Shown piece after piece: positions 30,051 to 38,074 of a stretch of DNA of 38,074 nucleotides. The first letter of the stretch is position 1. Each line of letters begins with the position of its first letter. Location of the stretch: NCBI GenBank assembly GCA_002304935.1, contig DBPS01000048.1, positions 22,977-61,050 of the forward strand, given 5' to 3'. The DNA is from Candidatus Humimicrobium oleiphilum (GTDB lineage Bacteria > Actinomycetota > Humimicrobiia > Humimicrobiales > Humimicrobiaceae). The notes under the pieces were generated by a model that saw only the letters and a list, made by a program, of their open reading frames with translations, did no database searches and had not been told where the DNA came from. Both the position numbers and the translations under genes were made by a program.

Positions 30051-30713
30051 ATGAAAAAATCATTTTTGATAATCGGTCTTGGACGTTTTGGAATAAATGT
30101 TGCCAGAACACTTACCAAAGCAGGGCATTCTGTTCTGGGAGTAGATAATGATGAGGATATTATACAGAAATTCTCATTTGAGATAGACAATGTAATGAAA
30201 CTTGATGCAACTGACTCTGATGTGCTGGATACTCTTGGAGTTCCTGAATTTGAGGCAGTAGTAATAAGCATAGGTGAAAAATATATTCAAAATTCAATAC
30301 TTGCAACTTTGCTTGTTAAGGAAAAGGGCGCAAAGCATATAATCGCCAAGGCAGGTACAAAGGTCCAGGGGAAAGTCCTTGAAAAGGTAGGAGCAGATAC
30401 TGTAGTTTTTCCTGAAAAAGATATGGGGCAGAGAATAGGCAAGGCTTTAAGCTCAAGCACTCTTATTGATTATATAGAACTAAGCAAGGAAGTTTCGATA
30501 ATTGAACTTAAGGTGCCCCAATTCATGCTGGGAAAAAATCTTATTGAATTGAATCTTAGAAAAAAATATGCAGTTACAATTATAAGTATCAAAGATAAGG
30601 ACGGAAATATTAAGACACCTCCGAGCGTTGATTATAAATTTACAGAATTTGATGTTTTAACCCTCATAGGGGAAAACGAACAGCTTAAGAAACTACATTT
30701 CATTGATTTTTAG
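30051..30713 (+). CDS. trkA: TrkA/KtrA RCK-domain potassium uptake regulator
   Basis: The 220-residue cytosolic subunit has an N-terminal RCK/Rossmann domain (1-130) with FLIIGLGRFGINVARTL nucleotide-binding loop and the acidic GVDNDE end of strand 2. A C-terminal RCK-C domain follows (about 135-220: SIIELKVPQFMLGKNLIELN). It binds ATP/ADP or NAD(H) to control the KtrB channel. It follows trkH by 53 bp. Its stop codon overlaps by 4 bases the end of the convergent hydrolase gene. Confidence 0.95.
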   Translation: MKKSFLIIGLGRFGINVARTLTKAGHSVLGVDNDEDIIQKFSFEIDNVMKLDATDSDVLDTLGVPEFEAVVISIGEKYIQNSILATLLVKEKGAKHIIAKAGTKVQGKVLEKVGADTVVFPEKDMGQRIGKALSSSTLIDYIELSKEVSIIELKVPQFMLGKNLIELNLRKKYAVTIISIKDKDGNIKTPPSVDYKFTEFDVLTLIGENEQLKKLHFIDF

Positions 30714-31777
30714 TTTTTTATTTTGATCTGATCCCTGCCAAGGTAATCAAAAATAACTGAGTTTAATTTCCTGTCGCTTAAAACATCTGAGGTATGAAAT
30801 TTATTTATCCATATTATTTCCGGATTGCCCAGCTCCCTTTTAAGCTGCATGACAGTTTTTTTATTGAACAAAGGATCAAATCTGGAGCAAATCATTAAAG
30901 ATTCATCCCTTTTTATTCTATGCGCCCATGTAAGGGGATCGCTTAAAAACCATTTTGGATTAAGGTATTTATTCAGGCAGGAATTTTGTATTTCCTGTAA
31001 ATCACAGAAACTTTCCTGCTTTATGTTATAGATTTTTTTAAATTCACTGATAAATTCCGGAAAAAGACTGTAAAAAAATTCAGACTTTTTTTTCTCTATT
31101 TTCCCTTCTTTTAAATAACGGCCCTTGAGGATTATTTTTGATATAAGGCTGTTCCAGTATATTTCATGCCAGTTGCCGCCACACTCGACAAGAACTGCTT
31201 TTTTTATTCTTTTTTCAAATGCTTTTATAAAAACTGAACACATTCCACCAAGACTCAGGCCGCATATAGAAAAATTATCTATGGGGAATTCCTTTTTTAA
31301 AATATTTATTGCTTTTTTTGTATCAACAACTACCTGGTGAAAAAAATCAAGCATGCCGCTGTCATCATCATCCAGTAAAGTTTCTCCACTTTTTTTAGAA
31401 GGAGGAGTTCTTTCAAGATGAAAAGGAAGATGCATAAAAAAACAGCTGTATCCGTTCCTGACTGCCTGTTCTGCAAATTTATAATAAGGGTCAAGCTTAT
31501 TGTTTATGCTTTTAAAGCCATGTAATAAAATAATGCACTTTCTTTTCTTGTCATTATCGCTGTCAATGTATTCTCCGTATACCGTATCATTTTCTGAAAT
31601 ACCTGTCAGGAATGGAGACCTGAATCTTACAGAATAATTCCTTATTTTACTGCCATAGTTGTATCTGCAGGCTGGAACATGCCGGTTGTTTTTTAAGCCA
31701 GTTTCACTTTCCTCAGCCTTCTTTTCCAGAAGGACATATTCTATTTTATCATTTTCATTATATTCAAAAAGTTTCAT
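30710..31777 (-). CDS. Alpha/beta hydrolase
   Basis: The 355-residue alpha/beta-hydrolase shows an oxyanion-loop segment CIILLHGFKS, a nucleophile elbow ICGLSLGGMCSVFI (Ser in GLSLG), a likely acid in CSRFDPLF and a likely His in NKFHTSD. The N-terminal ~90 residues are an extra strand-rich region, and the substrate loop (PPSKKSGETLLDDDDSG) is unusual. I cannot name the substrate, and esterase or lipase is the broad guess. It is convergent with trkA, overlapping by 4 bases. Confidence 0.75.
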   Translation of the reverse strand: MKLFEYNENDKIEYVLLEKKAEESETGLKNNRHVPACRYNYGSKIRNYSVRFRSPFLTGISENDTVYGEYIDSDNDKKRKCIILLHGFKSINNKLDPYYKFAEQAVRNGYSCFFMHLPFHLERTPPSKKSGETLLDDDDSGMLDFFHQVVVDTKKAINILKKEFPIDNFSICGLSLGGMCSVFIKAFEKRIKKAVLVECGGNWHEIYWNSLISKIILKGRYLKEGKIEKKKSEFFYSLFPEFISEFKKIYNIKQESFCDLQEIQNSCLNKYLNPKWFLSDPLTWAHRIKRDESLMICSRFDPLFNKKTVMQLKRELGNPEIIWINKFHTSDVLSDRKLNSVIFDYLGRDQIKIKN

Positions 31778-31966
31778 TATATTTACCCCGAATGAAAATC
31801 AACATACAAAATCTCTTGCTGCTATTCTTATTAATATCAGAAAAACCTTGCTAATTTCAAAGTTTATATAAAAATTTGTCTATTTGGTTATTTTTTTTTA
31901 TTATTATTTTTATAAACAAAGTTTTATTCACAAAGTTAAAATTATTTTAAAGCCAGTTTAAAAAAA

Positions 31967-32419
31967 ATGAAATGTCCTTATTGCGATAATTTAGATAGTA
32001 AAGTCATAGATTCCAGACTTACCGAAGATAATGAATCCATAAGAAGAAGACGTGAGTGCGAAAGGTGTTTTAAGAGATTTACTACTTATGAAAGAATTGA
32101 GACTCAGCCTATAGCTGTAATAAAAAAAGACGGGACAAGGCAGCCTTTCAACAGAAATAAAATTCTTGATGGTCTTATAAGAGCCTGCGTGAAAAGAAAT
32201 ATCAGCACAAAATCCCTGGAAAAAGTTGTAAATGAAATTGAAACAGAAATAAAGAATACTCCGACAAATGAGATAAGCTCACAGGAAATAGGAGATCTGG
32301 TTCTCAAACATCTGAAAACTATCGATAAAGTTGCATACATCAGATTTGCCTCGGTATATAAACAGTTCGACAGCCTGAAAGAATTCAATATGGAACTTGA
32401 AGAACTAATGTCTGAATAA
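31967..32419 (+). CDS. nrdR: Transcriptional repressor NrdR
   Basis: The 150-residue regulator has an N-terminal zinc ribbon (MKCPYC ... ECERCFKRFTTYE) and an ATP-cone domain (VIKKDGTRQPFNRNKILDGLIRA through EEIGDLVLKHLK). It senses dATP/ATP and represses ribonucleotide reductase genes by binding NrdR boxes. A class II nrdJ is 4 kb away on the opposite strand, a likely target. Its promoter is outside the window. No clear ribosome binding site is seen. Confidence 0.97.
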   Translation: MKCPYCDNLDSKVIDSRLTEDNESIRRRRECERCFKRFTTYERIETQPIAVIKKDGTRQPFNRNKILDGLIRACVKRNISTKSLEKVVNEIETEIKNTPTNEISSQEIGDLVLKHLKTIDKVAYIRFASVYKQFDSLKEFNMELEELMSE

Positions 32420-32529
32420 ACTGTTGAATTTTTACTTTTAATTTTTAATAATGTTTAAAATATAATATCGAAAGTCCGAATTCTTTTTATAATTTTCGGT
32501 TTATAAAGATTTATAATTATTTTACAAAC

Positions 32530-33426
32530 ATGGGAAACAAACCCTCCGGTTTTTTAAGATTTTTTTATAATTTAACTGGCTATATAAATTATATGCTGGC
32601 AACACTGATTGCGTGGGCTACTCCTTATCCTGTTTCATATTTTATAGGTGTCAATCTTGCCAGGTTATGGTATTTGTCAGGAACCAACAAAAAAATAGTT
32701 AAAAAAAATATTTCCAAAGTAACAGGTATTGCAGTTGATGATCCGCAGGTTTCATATATCTGCAAAAAAATATACATGGAATTTGCCAAGAATGTAGTGG
32801 ATTTTTTAAAAAACAGGATTATTTCCAGAGAGCAGTTTAATAAAAATATCAATATAGAAGGTCTGGAGTACCTGGAAAAAGCTCTCAGTCTTGGAAAAGG
32901 AGCAGTTATCTTTACAGCACATATCGGCAATTTTGAATGGGGTGCTGCAAGAATAGGGACAGCTGGTTTTAAAATCTGGGGTGTGGGTCTTTACAGGGGC
33001 AATCCCCTTCTTGATAATTATTTTGAAAGAAACCGTGAAAACAAATGCCTTAAAACCATATATGCGAACAAAATGCTGCATGTATTTAAAATATTAAGAA
33101 ATAATGAGATAGTTGCAATCCCTACTGACTGGGATCCGCTTAAAAATTCGAAAGAATTTGATTTCTTCGGGCATAAGGCTTTCATCCCTTCAGGTTCTGT
33201 TCAGATAGCATTAGCAGCAAAAGCTCCTTTGCTTCCCAGCTTTATAATCAGGGATGGAAAATATCATCATCATCAGATTATCCTTCCTCCGGTTGAACTT
33301 GAAACAGAAGGAGAAAAGGAAGAAATCATTAAAAAAAATATGCTCAAAGTCATTGCAATACTTGAAGATGAGATAAAGAAAAATATTGAGCAATGGGTTA
33401 TGTTTCATGATATATGGGCAGAGTAA
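32530..33426 (+). CDS. LpxL/PatA-like lipid acyltransferase
   Basis: The 298-residue protein belongs to the HtrB/LpxL family (lipid A late acyltransferases, also PIM acyltransferase PatA in Actinobacteria). An N-terminal hydrophobic segment (12-40) precedes the catalytic HIGNFEWG motif (H-x4-E), then VAIPTDWDPLKNSKEFDFFGHKAFIPSGS, which matches the conserved DQD-x-G-F-FG region in this family. Without other lipid A genes here the acceptor lipid is unclear; phosphoinositol mannoside or a glycolipid is possible. It precedes the calcium ATPase by 25 bp. Confidence 0.8.
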   Translation: MGNKPSGFLRFFYNLTGYINYMLATLIAWATPYPVSYFIGVNLARLWYLSGTNKKIVKKNISKVTGIAVDDPQVSYICKKIYMEFAKNVVDFLKNRIISREQFNKNINIEGLEYLEKALSLGKGAVIFTAHIGNFEWGAARIGTAGFKIWGVGLYRGNPLLDNYFERNRENKCLKTIYANKMLHVFKILRNNEIVAIPTDWDPLKNSKEFDFFGHKAFIPSGSVQIALAAKAPLLPSFIIRDGKYHHHQIILPPVELETEGEKEEIIKKNMLKVIAILEDEIKKNIEQWVMFHDIWAE

Positions 33427-33451
33427 AAAATTATAGTGAAAGAATGAAAAG

Positions 33452-36382
33452 ATGGCAGCAAAAAATAATATCGTCAGTAAATCGGAAATAGAGACAGGTT
33501 TAAAGGCACCAGTAGTATGGCATACAAAAACAATTGAAGAATCGTTAAAAGAATTAGAATCTGACCCTTCAAAAGGATTAGACAGCCGGGAAGCAGAAGA
33601 AAGGCTTAAAAAATATGGCTATAATGAAATAAAAGAAAAAGGCAAAAAAAAGCCCATAATGATTTTCCTTTCCCAGTTCAATGATTTCATGATTTGGATT
33701 CTTATAGCTGCAGCTTTTATCTCAGGAATAATAATAAGGGAGATAACCGATGCCATTGTAATACTTATAATACTTGTAATTAATGCAGTTCTGGGTTTTG
33801 TTCAGGAATACAGGGCAGAAAAAGCCCTTGAAGCACTCAAAGAGCTGGCTGCCCCTACTGCACTTGTAATAAGGGATGGCAAAGAAGAAAAAATAAATTC
33901 AAGGCAGCTTGTCCCCGGAGATATAATCAAGCTTTTTGCAGGTGATCATGTTCCTGCGGATGCAAGAGTTTTAAGCCATTCCAACCTTCTTACAGATGAG
34001 GCACTCATAACCGGAGAGTCTTTACCGGTTGAAAAACATACAACAGTCATAAAAGAAGAAAATATCGCAATAGGAGACAAAAAGAATATTGTCTTCAGCG
34101 GCACTACTATTGTCAAGGGCAGATGCCATGCACTTGTGACAGAGTCAGGAGAAAATACCGAGATAGGCAAGATTGCAAGTATGGTCCAGGAAGCAGAAGA
34201 GGTAACACCCCTGCAAAAACAGTTAAAATCTGTCGGGAAAAAAATAGGTATCCTTTGCATAGCCATAAGCCTGATTGTGTTTGTTGCCGGAATACTGAAA
34301 GGTAATACTATGGTGGAAATGCTTCTTGTAGCTGTAGCTCTTGCGGTTGCAGCCATACCTGAAGGCCTTCCGGCTATAGTTACCATATCTCTTGCTCTCG
34401 GAGTACAGAGGATGGCAAAAAATAATGCAATAGTCAGAAAGTTAAGCTCCGTGGAGACTCTGGGCGGAGTTACTGTAATCTGCACTGATAAAACAGGCAC
34501 GCTTACTGAAAACAAAATGACTGTAAGGAAAATATTTGCCGGAGGCAGAGAAATCACAAAATACGAAGATGAGCTTGCAAAGTTTAAAAAAGATAAACCT
34601 GAACCTCTGGATGATAGTAACCTAAAGTCAGCCATAAATAAGAAATATATTGATTTTGATAAAAATCTTGCATTGATGATTCTTCTCGAAAATGCTGTGC
34701 TGTGTAATGATGCGTATTATATTGATGAAAAAGGCAATAAAATGATTGGAGATCCCACAGAAACTGCCCTTATTGAAATGGGAAGGATATTTAATCTTTC
34801 CAAGCCATACTGTGAGTTAAAGATGCCCAGGAAAATTGAAGAGCCTTTCGATTCCATTAGAAAAATAATGACTACCGTTCATGAAATACATAAAGATAGT
34901 TTTGCTTATCAGCTTGATTTCATAAAGGATAAAATAAAACCTGGTGCAGGTGATGAAGATAATGGTTATCTTATTTTTGTAAAAGGCGCACCGGAAGAAA
35001 TACTCAAGAAATGCACCTATATAATTAAAGACAACAAGGTCCGTGAAATGACAAAATCTGATAAAGAAGAGATAGAGACACAGACTGCACAAATGGCGCA
35101 GAAAGCAATGAGAAACCTTGCTTTCGCAATAAAATATATAGATGTCCTCCCCGATTCAAAAGAAATAGTCAGAATGGAAAAAGAACTTGTTTTCTGTGGT
35201 ATCACCGGCATGATAGATCCTCCAAGACCTGAGGTCTATGAGGCTATAGAAAAATGCAGAAGAGCAAACATCAAAGTAATTATGGTAACAGGAGACCATT
35301 ATCTTACGGCTAAAGCAATCGGTGAAGAACTTAATATCTTAAAAGAAGGCGAAAAAATCATTGAAGGAACTGCACTGGATGATCTGAGCCCTGAAGAACT
35401 TGAAAAAGAAATTGAAAACATAAGCATCTTTGCCAGGGTCTCTCCTTTAAACAAGGTAAAAATCGTGGAAGCCCTCAAGAAAAATAATCACATAGTTGCC
35501 ATGACAGGAGATGGTATAAATGATGCTCCTTCCCTGAAGAGGGCGGATATAGGAATTGCAATGGGAATAACCGGTACGGATGTAAGCAAAGAAGCAAGCA
35601 AAATGATACTGACTGATGACAATTTCGCCACAATCATCAGGGCAATAAGAGAAGGCCGGGTTATTTTTGACAATCTTAAGAAATTTATTCTTTTTCTTCT
35701 TTCCTGTAATATTTCCGAAGTTTTATTAATGTTTATAGCAATAGTTTTCGGCAGCTTTATATTCAAATTTTTGGGGATACAGTTTAATGCTGTATATATT
35801 CCTCTTATTCCGGTACAGATATTATGGATGAACCTTATAACTGACGGATTTCCCGCTCTTGCGCTCGGCATCGATCTGCCTGATAAAAACATAATGGCAA
35901 GAAGAGCAACCCGACAGAAAGAACAGATTTTAAGCAGAGGAAATCTCGGTATGGTTTTCTGGCAGGGCCTTATGCTCACACTTGGAACTCTCGCTGTTTA
36001 TTTCCTTGAACCTTTATTGTTCCATGATGTTGCCATATTCAATGAAACAGAAATTTTTCAGACATCTGTTTTTACAACACTGGTGCTTGCACAATTAATG
36101 CATGCGTATAATTACAGAGCAAATAATAAAGGTATTTTCAGGAAAGGCTTGTTCGCAAACAGATTGCTTAATATCTCTTTTCTTGTATCAATGCTGTTGC
36201 AGATAGGAATAATTTATATACCCATACTTCAAAATGTGTTTAAAACGAGAAGCCTTAATTTATACCAGTGGCTTCTGATAATATCTTGTGCACTGGGCTC
36301 AGTTCTTCTTATTAACCTGATAGATGTTATCATTAATTTCAAGAAGAAAAGAAAAAGCTTTGATATTAATAATAAGCATTAA
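33452..36382 (+). CDS. P-type calcium-transporting ATPase (type IIA, SERCA-like)
   Basis: The 976-residue pump has the cation-ATPase N-terminal region (25-100), the actuator motif LLTDEALITGES, and M4 VAAIPEGLPA (Glu304). The phosphorylation site is CTDKTGTLT with Asp346, and the hinge TGDGINDAP has Asp687. M5 LLSCNISEVLLMF keeps the Asn and Glu, and M6 WMNLITDGFPALALG keeps Asn/Thr/Asp of SERCA calcium sites I and II. That favours Ca2+ export (in exchange for H+) over Na+/K+. C-terminal M7-M10 are present. An LpxL-like gene lies just upstream. Confidence 0.9.
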   Translation: MAAKNNIVSKSEIETGLKAPVVWHTKTIEESLKELESDPSKGLDSREAEERLKKYGYNEIKEKGKKKPIMIFLSQFNDFMIWILIAAAFISGIIIREITDAIVILIILVINAVLGFVQEYRAEKALEALKELAAPTALVIRDGKEEKINSRQLVPGDIIKLFAGDHVPADARVLSHSNLLTDEALITGESLPVEKHTTVIKEENIAIGDKKNIVFSGTTIVKGRCHALVTESGENTEIGKIASMVQEAEEVTPLQKQLKSVGKKIGILCIAISLIVFVAGILKGNTMVEMLLVAVALAVAAIPEGLPAIVTISLALGVQRMAKNNAIVRKLSSVETLGGVTVICTDKTGTLTENKMTVRKIFAGGREITKYEDELAKFKKDKPEPLDDSNLKSAINKKYIDFDKNLALMILLENAVLCNDAYYIDEKGNKMIGDPTETALIEMGRIFNLSKPYCELKMPRKIEEPFDSIRKIMTTVHEIHKDSFAYQLDFIKDKIKPGAGDEDNGYLIFVKGAPEEILKKCTYIIKDNKVREMTKSDKEEIETQTAQMAQKAMRNLAFAIKYIDVLPDSKEIVRMEKELVFCGITGMIDPPRPEVYEAIEKCRRANIKVIMVTGDHYLTAKAIGEELNILKEGEKIIEGTALDDLSPEELEKEIENISIFARVSPLNKVKIVEALKKNNHIVAMTGDGINDAPSLKRADIGIAMGITGTDVSKEASKMILTDDNFATIIRAIREGRVIFDNLKKFILFLLSCNISEVLLMFIAIVFGSFIFKFLGIQFNAVYIPLIPVQILWMNLITDGFPALALGIDLPDKNIMARRATRQKEQILSRGNLGMVFWQGLMLTLGTLAVYFLEPLLFHDVAIFNETEIFQTSVFTTLVLAQLMHAYNYRANNKGIFRKGLFANRLLNISFLVSMLLQIGIIYIPILQNVFKTRSLNLYQWLLIISCALGSVLLINLIDVIINFKKKRKSFDINNKH

Positions 36383-36520
36383 TCTGGCAGCAAAAAAAGC
36401 CTGAATTTGAAAATTATCTCAAATGATGCTTTATCTTCTGTCGAAGTCTGCCAGCAGTTAAACTGATACAGTCATAAATTAATTATAGTAATTTATGTTT
36501 ATCTTTAACTTTCCCGCTTT
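36383..36520. other. Intergenic region between convergent ATPase and nrdJ
   Basis: CTGGCAG (36384-36390) and CTGCCAG (36448-36454) are a 7-bp inverted repeat flanking a small ATTTGA/TCAAAT hairpin. No clear T-run is present, so a terminator role is only possible. Confidence 0.35.
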
Positions 36521-38074
36521 TTAGGAGCATTTGGAAAAACCGCATACCCTGCATACATAGCAGCCTCCTTCGGGTTCCATTATGCCGCCACATCCTTCTT
36601 CAGGACATATCATTACTGATTTCGGTCCGCTGGTTGTATCAAAGTCAAATTTATTCGTACCTTTGATGTAAAATTCAATTGCTTTTCCTATCGCATCCGG
36701 ACATGACAAAACATGTGTATTTCTGTCAGCAATACAGGTCACACACCTGATTCCTCTTACCTGCTTCTGGATAGAGTTGATATCTATTCCTGCTCTTATG
36801 GAAATACTGATAAGTCTTCCTATCGCTGCAGAAAGGGCAGAACATCCTTCTTCACCTGTATTGGTAAATACTTCACAGATACCACGTTCATCAGAATTAA
36901 CGGTTACATATAATTTCCCGCAGCCGCCAATATTATATTTTTTAGTCATACCCTCGGTTACTTCAGGTCTTGGTCTTGGTTTTATATTTACTCTCTCTCC
37001 GTCTGTTATTGAAGCTTTCTCTTCTTCTTTTACATCTTTTTTATAATCTGCCTCATAATTATCGGCTTCCAGCAATTTTTTCCCATTGATTCCCTTTGCA
37101 TCTTCATACGTTTTCTCTTCATTTTTCTCTTTTTTTAAATCATTTCCGGAATCAATAACCAGAACCTGGGATTCCCTGCTTTTATCTCTGTATATTGTTA
37201 TCCCTTTGCATCCAAGTCTGTATGCAAGCATATATACCTCTTCAACATCCTTAACTGTTGCATCACTAGAGAAATTAACTGTTTTGGAGACAGCATTATC
37301 TGTAAATCTCTGGAATGATGCCTGCATTCTGACATGCCATACCGGAGGGATATCATGAGCTGTGACAAAAACACGTCTGTATTGCGAAGGGATTTCTTCG
37401 ATATCCTTTAATGAGCCGTGTTTTGCAATTTTTTCCATTAGCTCTTTTGTATAGAAACCTTCTTCTTTTGCAATTTGCTCAAAATAAGGATTTACTTCTA
37501 CCAGACGGTCATTATCCATAACGTTCTTTACAAAAGAAACCGCAAATAAAGGTTCGACTCCACTGGAACATCCTGCTATTATGCTAAGAGTCCCTGTTGG
37601 TGCTATGGTGGTTGTTGTTGCATTTCTGATTTCATATCCTTCAGGAGAATCATAAATACTGCCTTTATAATTGGGGAAAGGACCTCTCTCGGATGCCAGT
37701 TCCTTTGATGCTTCTTTTGATGTATCATTTATAAAACTCATGATATTTTTGCTTATTTCAAGAGCTTCTTCACTGTTATACGGAATTCCCAGCCTTATAA
37801 GCATATCTGCAAAACCCATTACTCCCAGGCCTATTTTTCTATTGGATTTAACCATTGCAGATATTTTATCCAGAGGATACCTGCTTACATCTATTACGTC
37901 ATCTAAAAATCTTACTGCGGTTTTTACAAGATTTTTCATTTTTTCATAATCAATTGAAACAATTCCATCATCTTCTTTAATCAAATTAGCAAGATTAATC
38001 GAACCAAGATTACATGCTTCATAAGGAAGAAGCGGCTGCTCTCCGCAGGGGTTGGTTGATTCTATAAGACCGAT
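36521..38074 (-). CDS. nrdJ: Adenosylcobalamin-dependent ribonucleotide reductase NrdJ, C-terminal part
   Basis: The frame runs through the right edge (518 codons visible). It includes NPCGEQPLLPYEACNLGSINL, with the catalytic Cys/Glu of the radical site, and later NATTTTIAPTGTLSIIAGCSSGVEP. A charged linker (about 38 kDa from the visible start) precedes a TSCPD-like domain (IGGCGKLYVTVNSDERG) and a C-terminal Cys-rich zinc-binding tail (CPEEGCGGIMEPEGGCYVCRVCGFSKCS) typical of class II enzymes. It makes dNTPs independently of oxygen using B12. NrdR lies nearby. Confidence 0.93.
   Translation of the reverse strand: MGLIESTNPCGEQPLLPYEACNLGSINLANLIKEDDGIVSIDYEKMKNLVKTAVRFLDDVIDVSRYPLDKISAMVKSNRKIGLGVMGFADMLIRLGIPYNSEEALEISKNIMSFINDTSKEASKELASERGPFPNYKGSIYDSPEGYEIRNATTTTIAPTGTLSIIAGCSSGVEPLFAVSFVKNVMDNDRLVEVNPYFEQIAKEEGFYTKELMEKIAKHGSLKDIEEIPSQYRRVFVTAHDIPPVWHVRMQASFQRFTDNAVSKTVNFSSDATVKDVEEVYMLAYRLGCKGITIYRDKSRESQVLVIDSGNDLKKEKNEEKTYEDAKGINGKKLLEADNYEADYKKDVKEEEKASITDGERVNIKPRPRPEVTEGMTKKYNIGGCGKLYVTVNSDERGICEVFTNTGEEGCSALSAAIGRLISISIRAGIDINSIQKQVRGIRCVTCIADRNTHVLSCPDAIGKAIEFYIKGTNKFDFDTTSGPKSVMICPEEGCGGIMEPEGGCYVCRVCGFSKCS

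Noticed and set aside
33946..34635. A 229-codon minus-strand frame opposite the calcium ATPase
   Set aside because: It mirrors conserved ATPase sequence; codon-position bias makes long antisense frames common here.

Overview
The window is a low-GC bacterial chromosome segment. Nothing in it is decisive for taxonomy. The content suggests a deep-branching, possibly anaerobic bacterium, and a low-GC lineage related to Actinomycetota is my best guess. The clues are an HspR-like MerR regulator next to dnaK with clpB in the same cluster, a Lys-Glu-Val-Asp-Phe tRNA operon, a B12-dependent class II ribonucleotide reductase with NrdR, rubrerythrin, and a GT81/GT78-like glycosyltransferase beside a HAD phosphatase. 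This placement is inference.

Layout. Positions 1-4090 are an accessory, very AT-rich zone: a BrnT/BrnA-like toxin-antitoxin tail, a lone ankyrin-repeat protein, MazEF, a ParD-like/RelE-like pair, and a two-gene NTF2-like plus DUF4242-like unit. The modules are separated by four same-strand copies of an ~80-bp element that looks like the decayed 3' end of one gene family. A second ~50-bp repeat occurs at 422-470 and beside tRNA-Gln (4012-4060). Positions 4094-8738 hold tRNA-Gln and the housekeeping run rsmI-metG-tatD-ksgA (minus strand). Positions 9109-14672 hold rubrerythrin and a phosphate-uptake set (two pstS, pstC, pstA, phoU) with no pstB. Positions 15185-15882 are a Phd/PIN toxin-antitoxin pair. 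Positions 16119-16705 are the five-tRNA operon, with a 176-bp structured insertion that includes a copy of the tRNA-Asp 3' end.

Positions 16898-21585 encode a YtxH-like membrane protein, the glycosyltransferase and HAD phosphatase (possibly a glycosylglycerate compatible-solute pathway), a CBS-containing site-2 protease and, divergently, a PlsC-type acyltransferase. Positions 21709-28421 are the stress cluster hspR-dnaK-hsp20-dnaJ-clpB (minus strand), lacking grpE. Positions 28654-30713 encode a Trk/Ktr potassium system. The right end carries an alpha/beta hydrolase, nrdR, an LpxL/PatA-like acyltransferase, a SERCA-like calcium P-type ATPase and the C-terminal part of nrdJ, cut by the window edge.

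The least explained material lies in 1-4100: the interspersed coding-like repeats between toxin-antitoxin modules, a two-hairpin leader at 3041-3131, and the repeated RNA-like element at 3984-4062. I did not find a clearly new multi-gene system. These are the best candidates for something undescribed.
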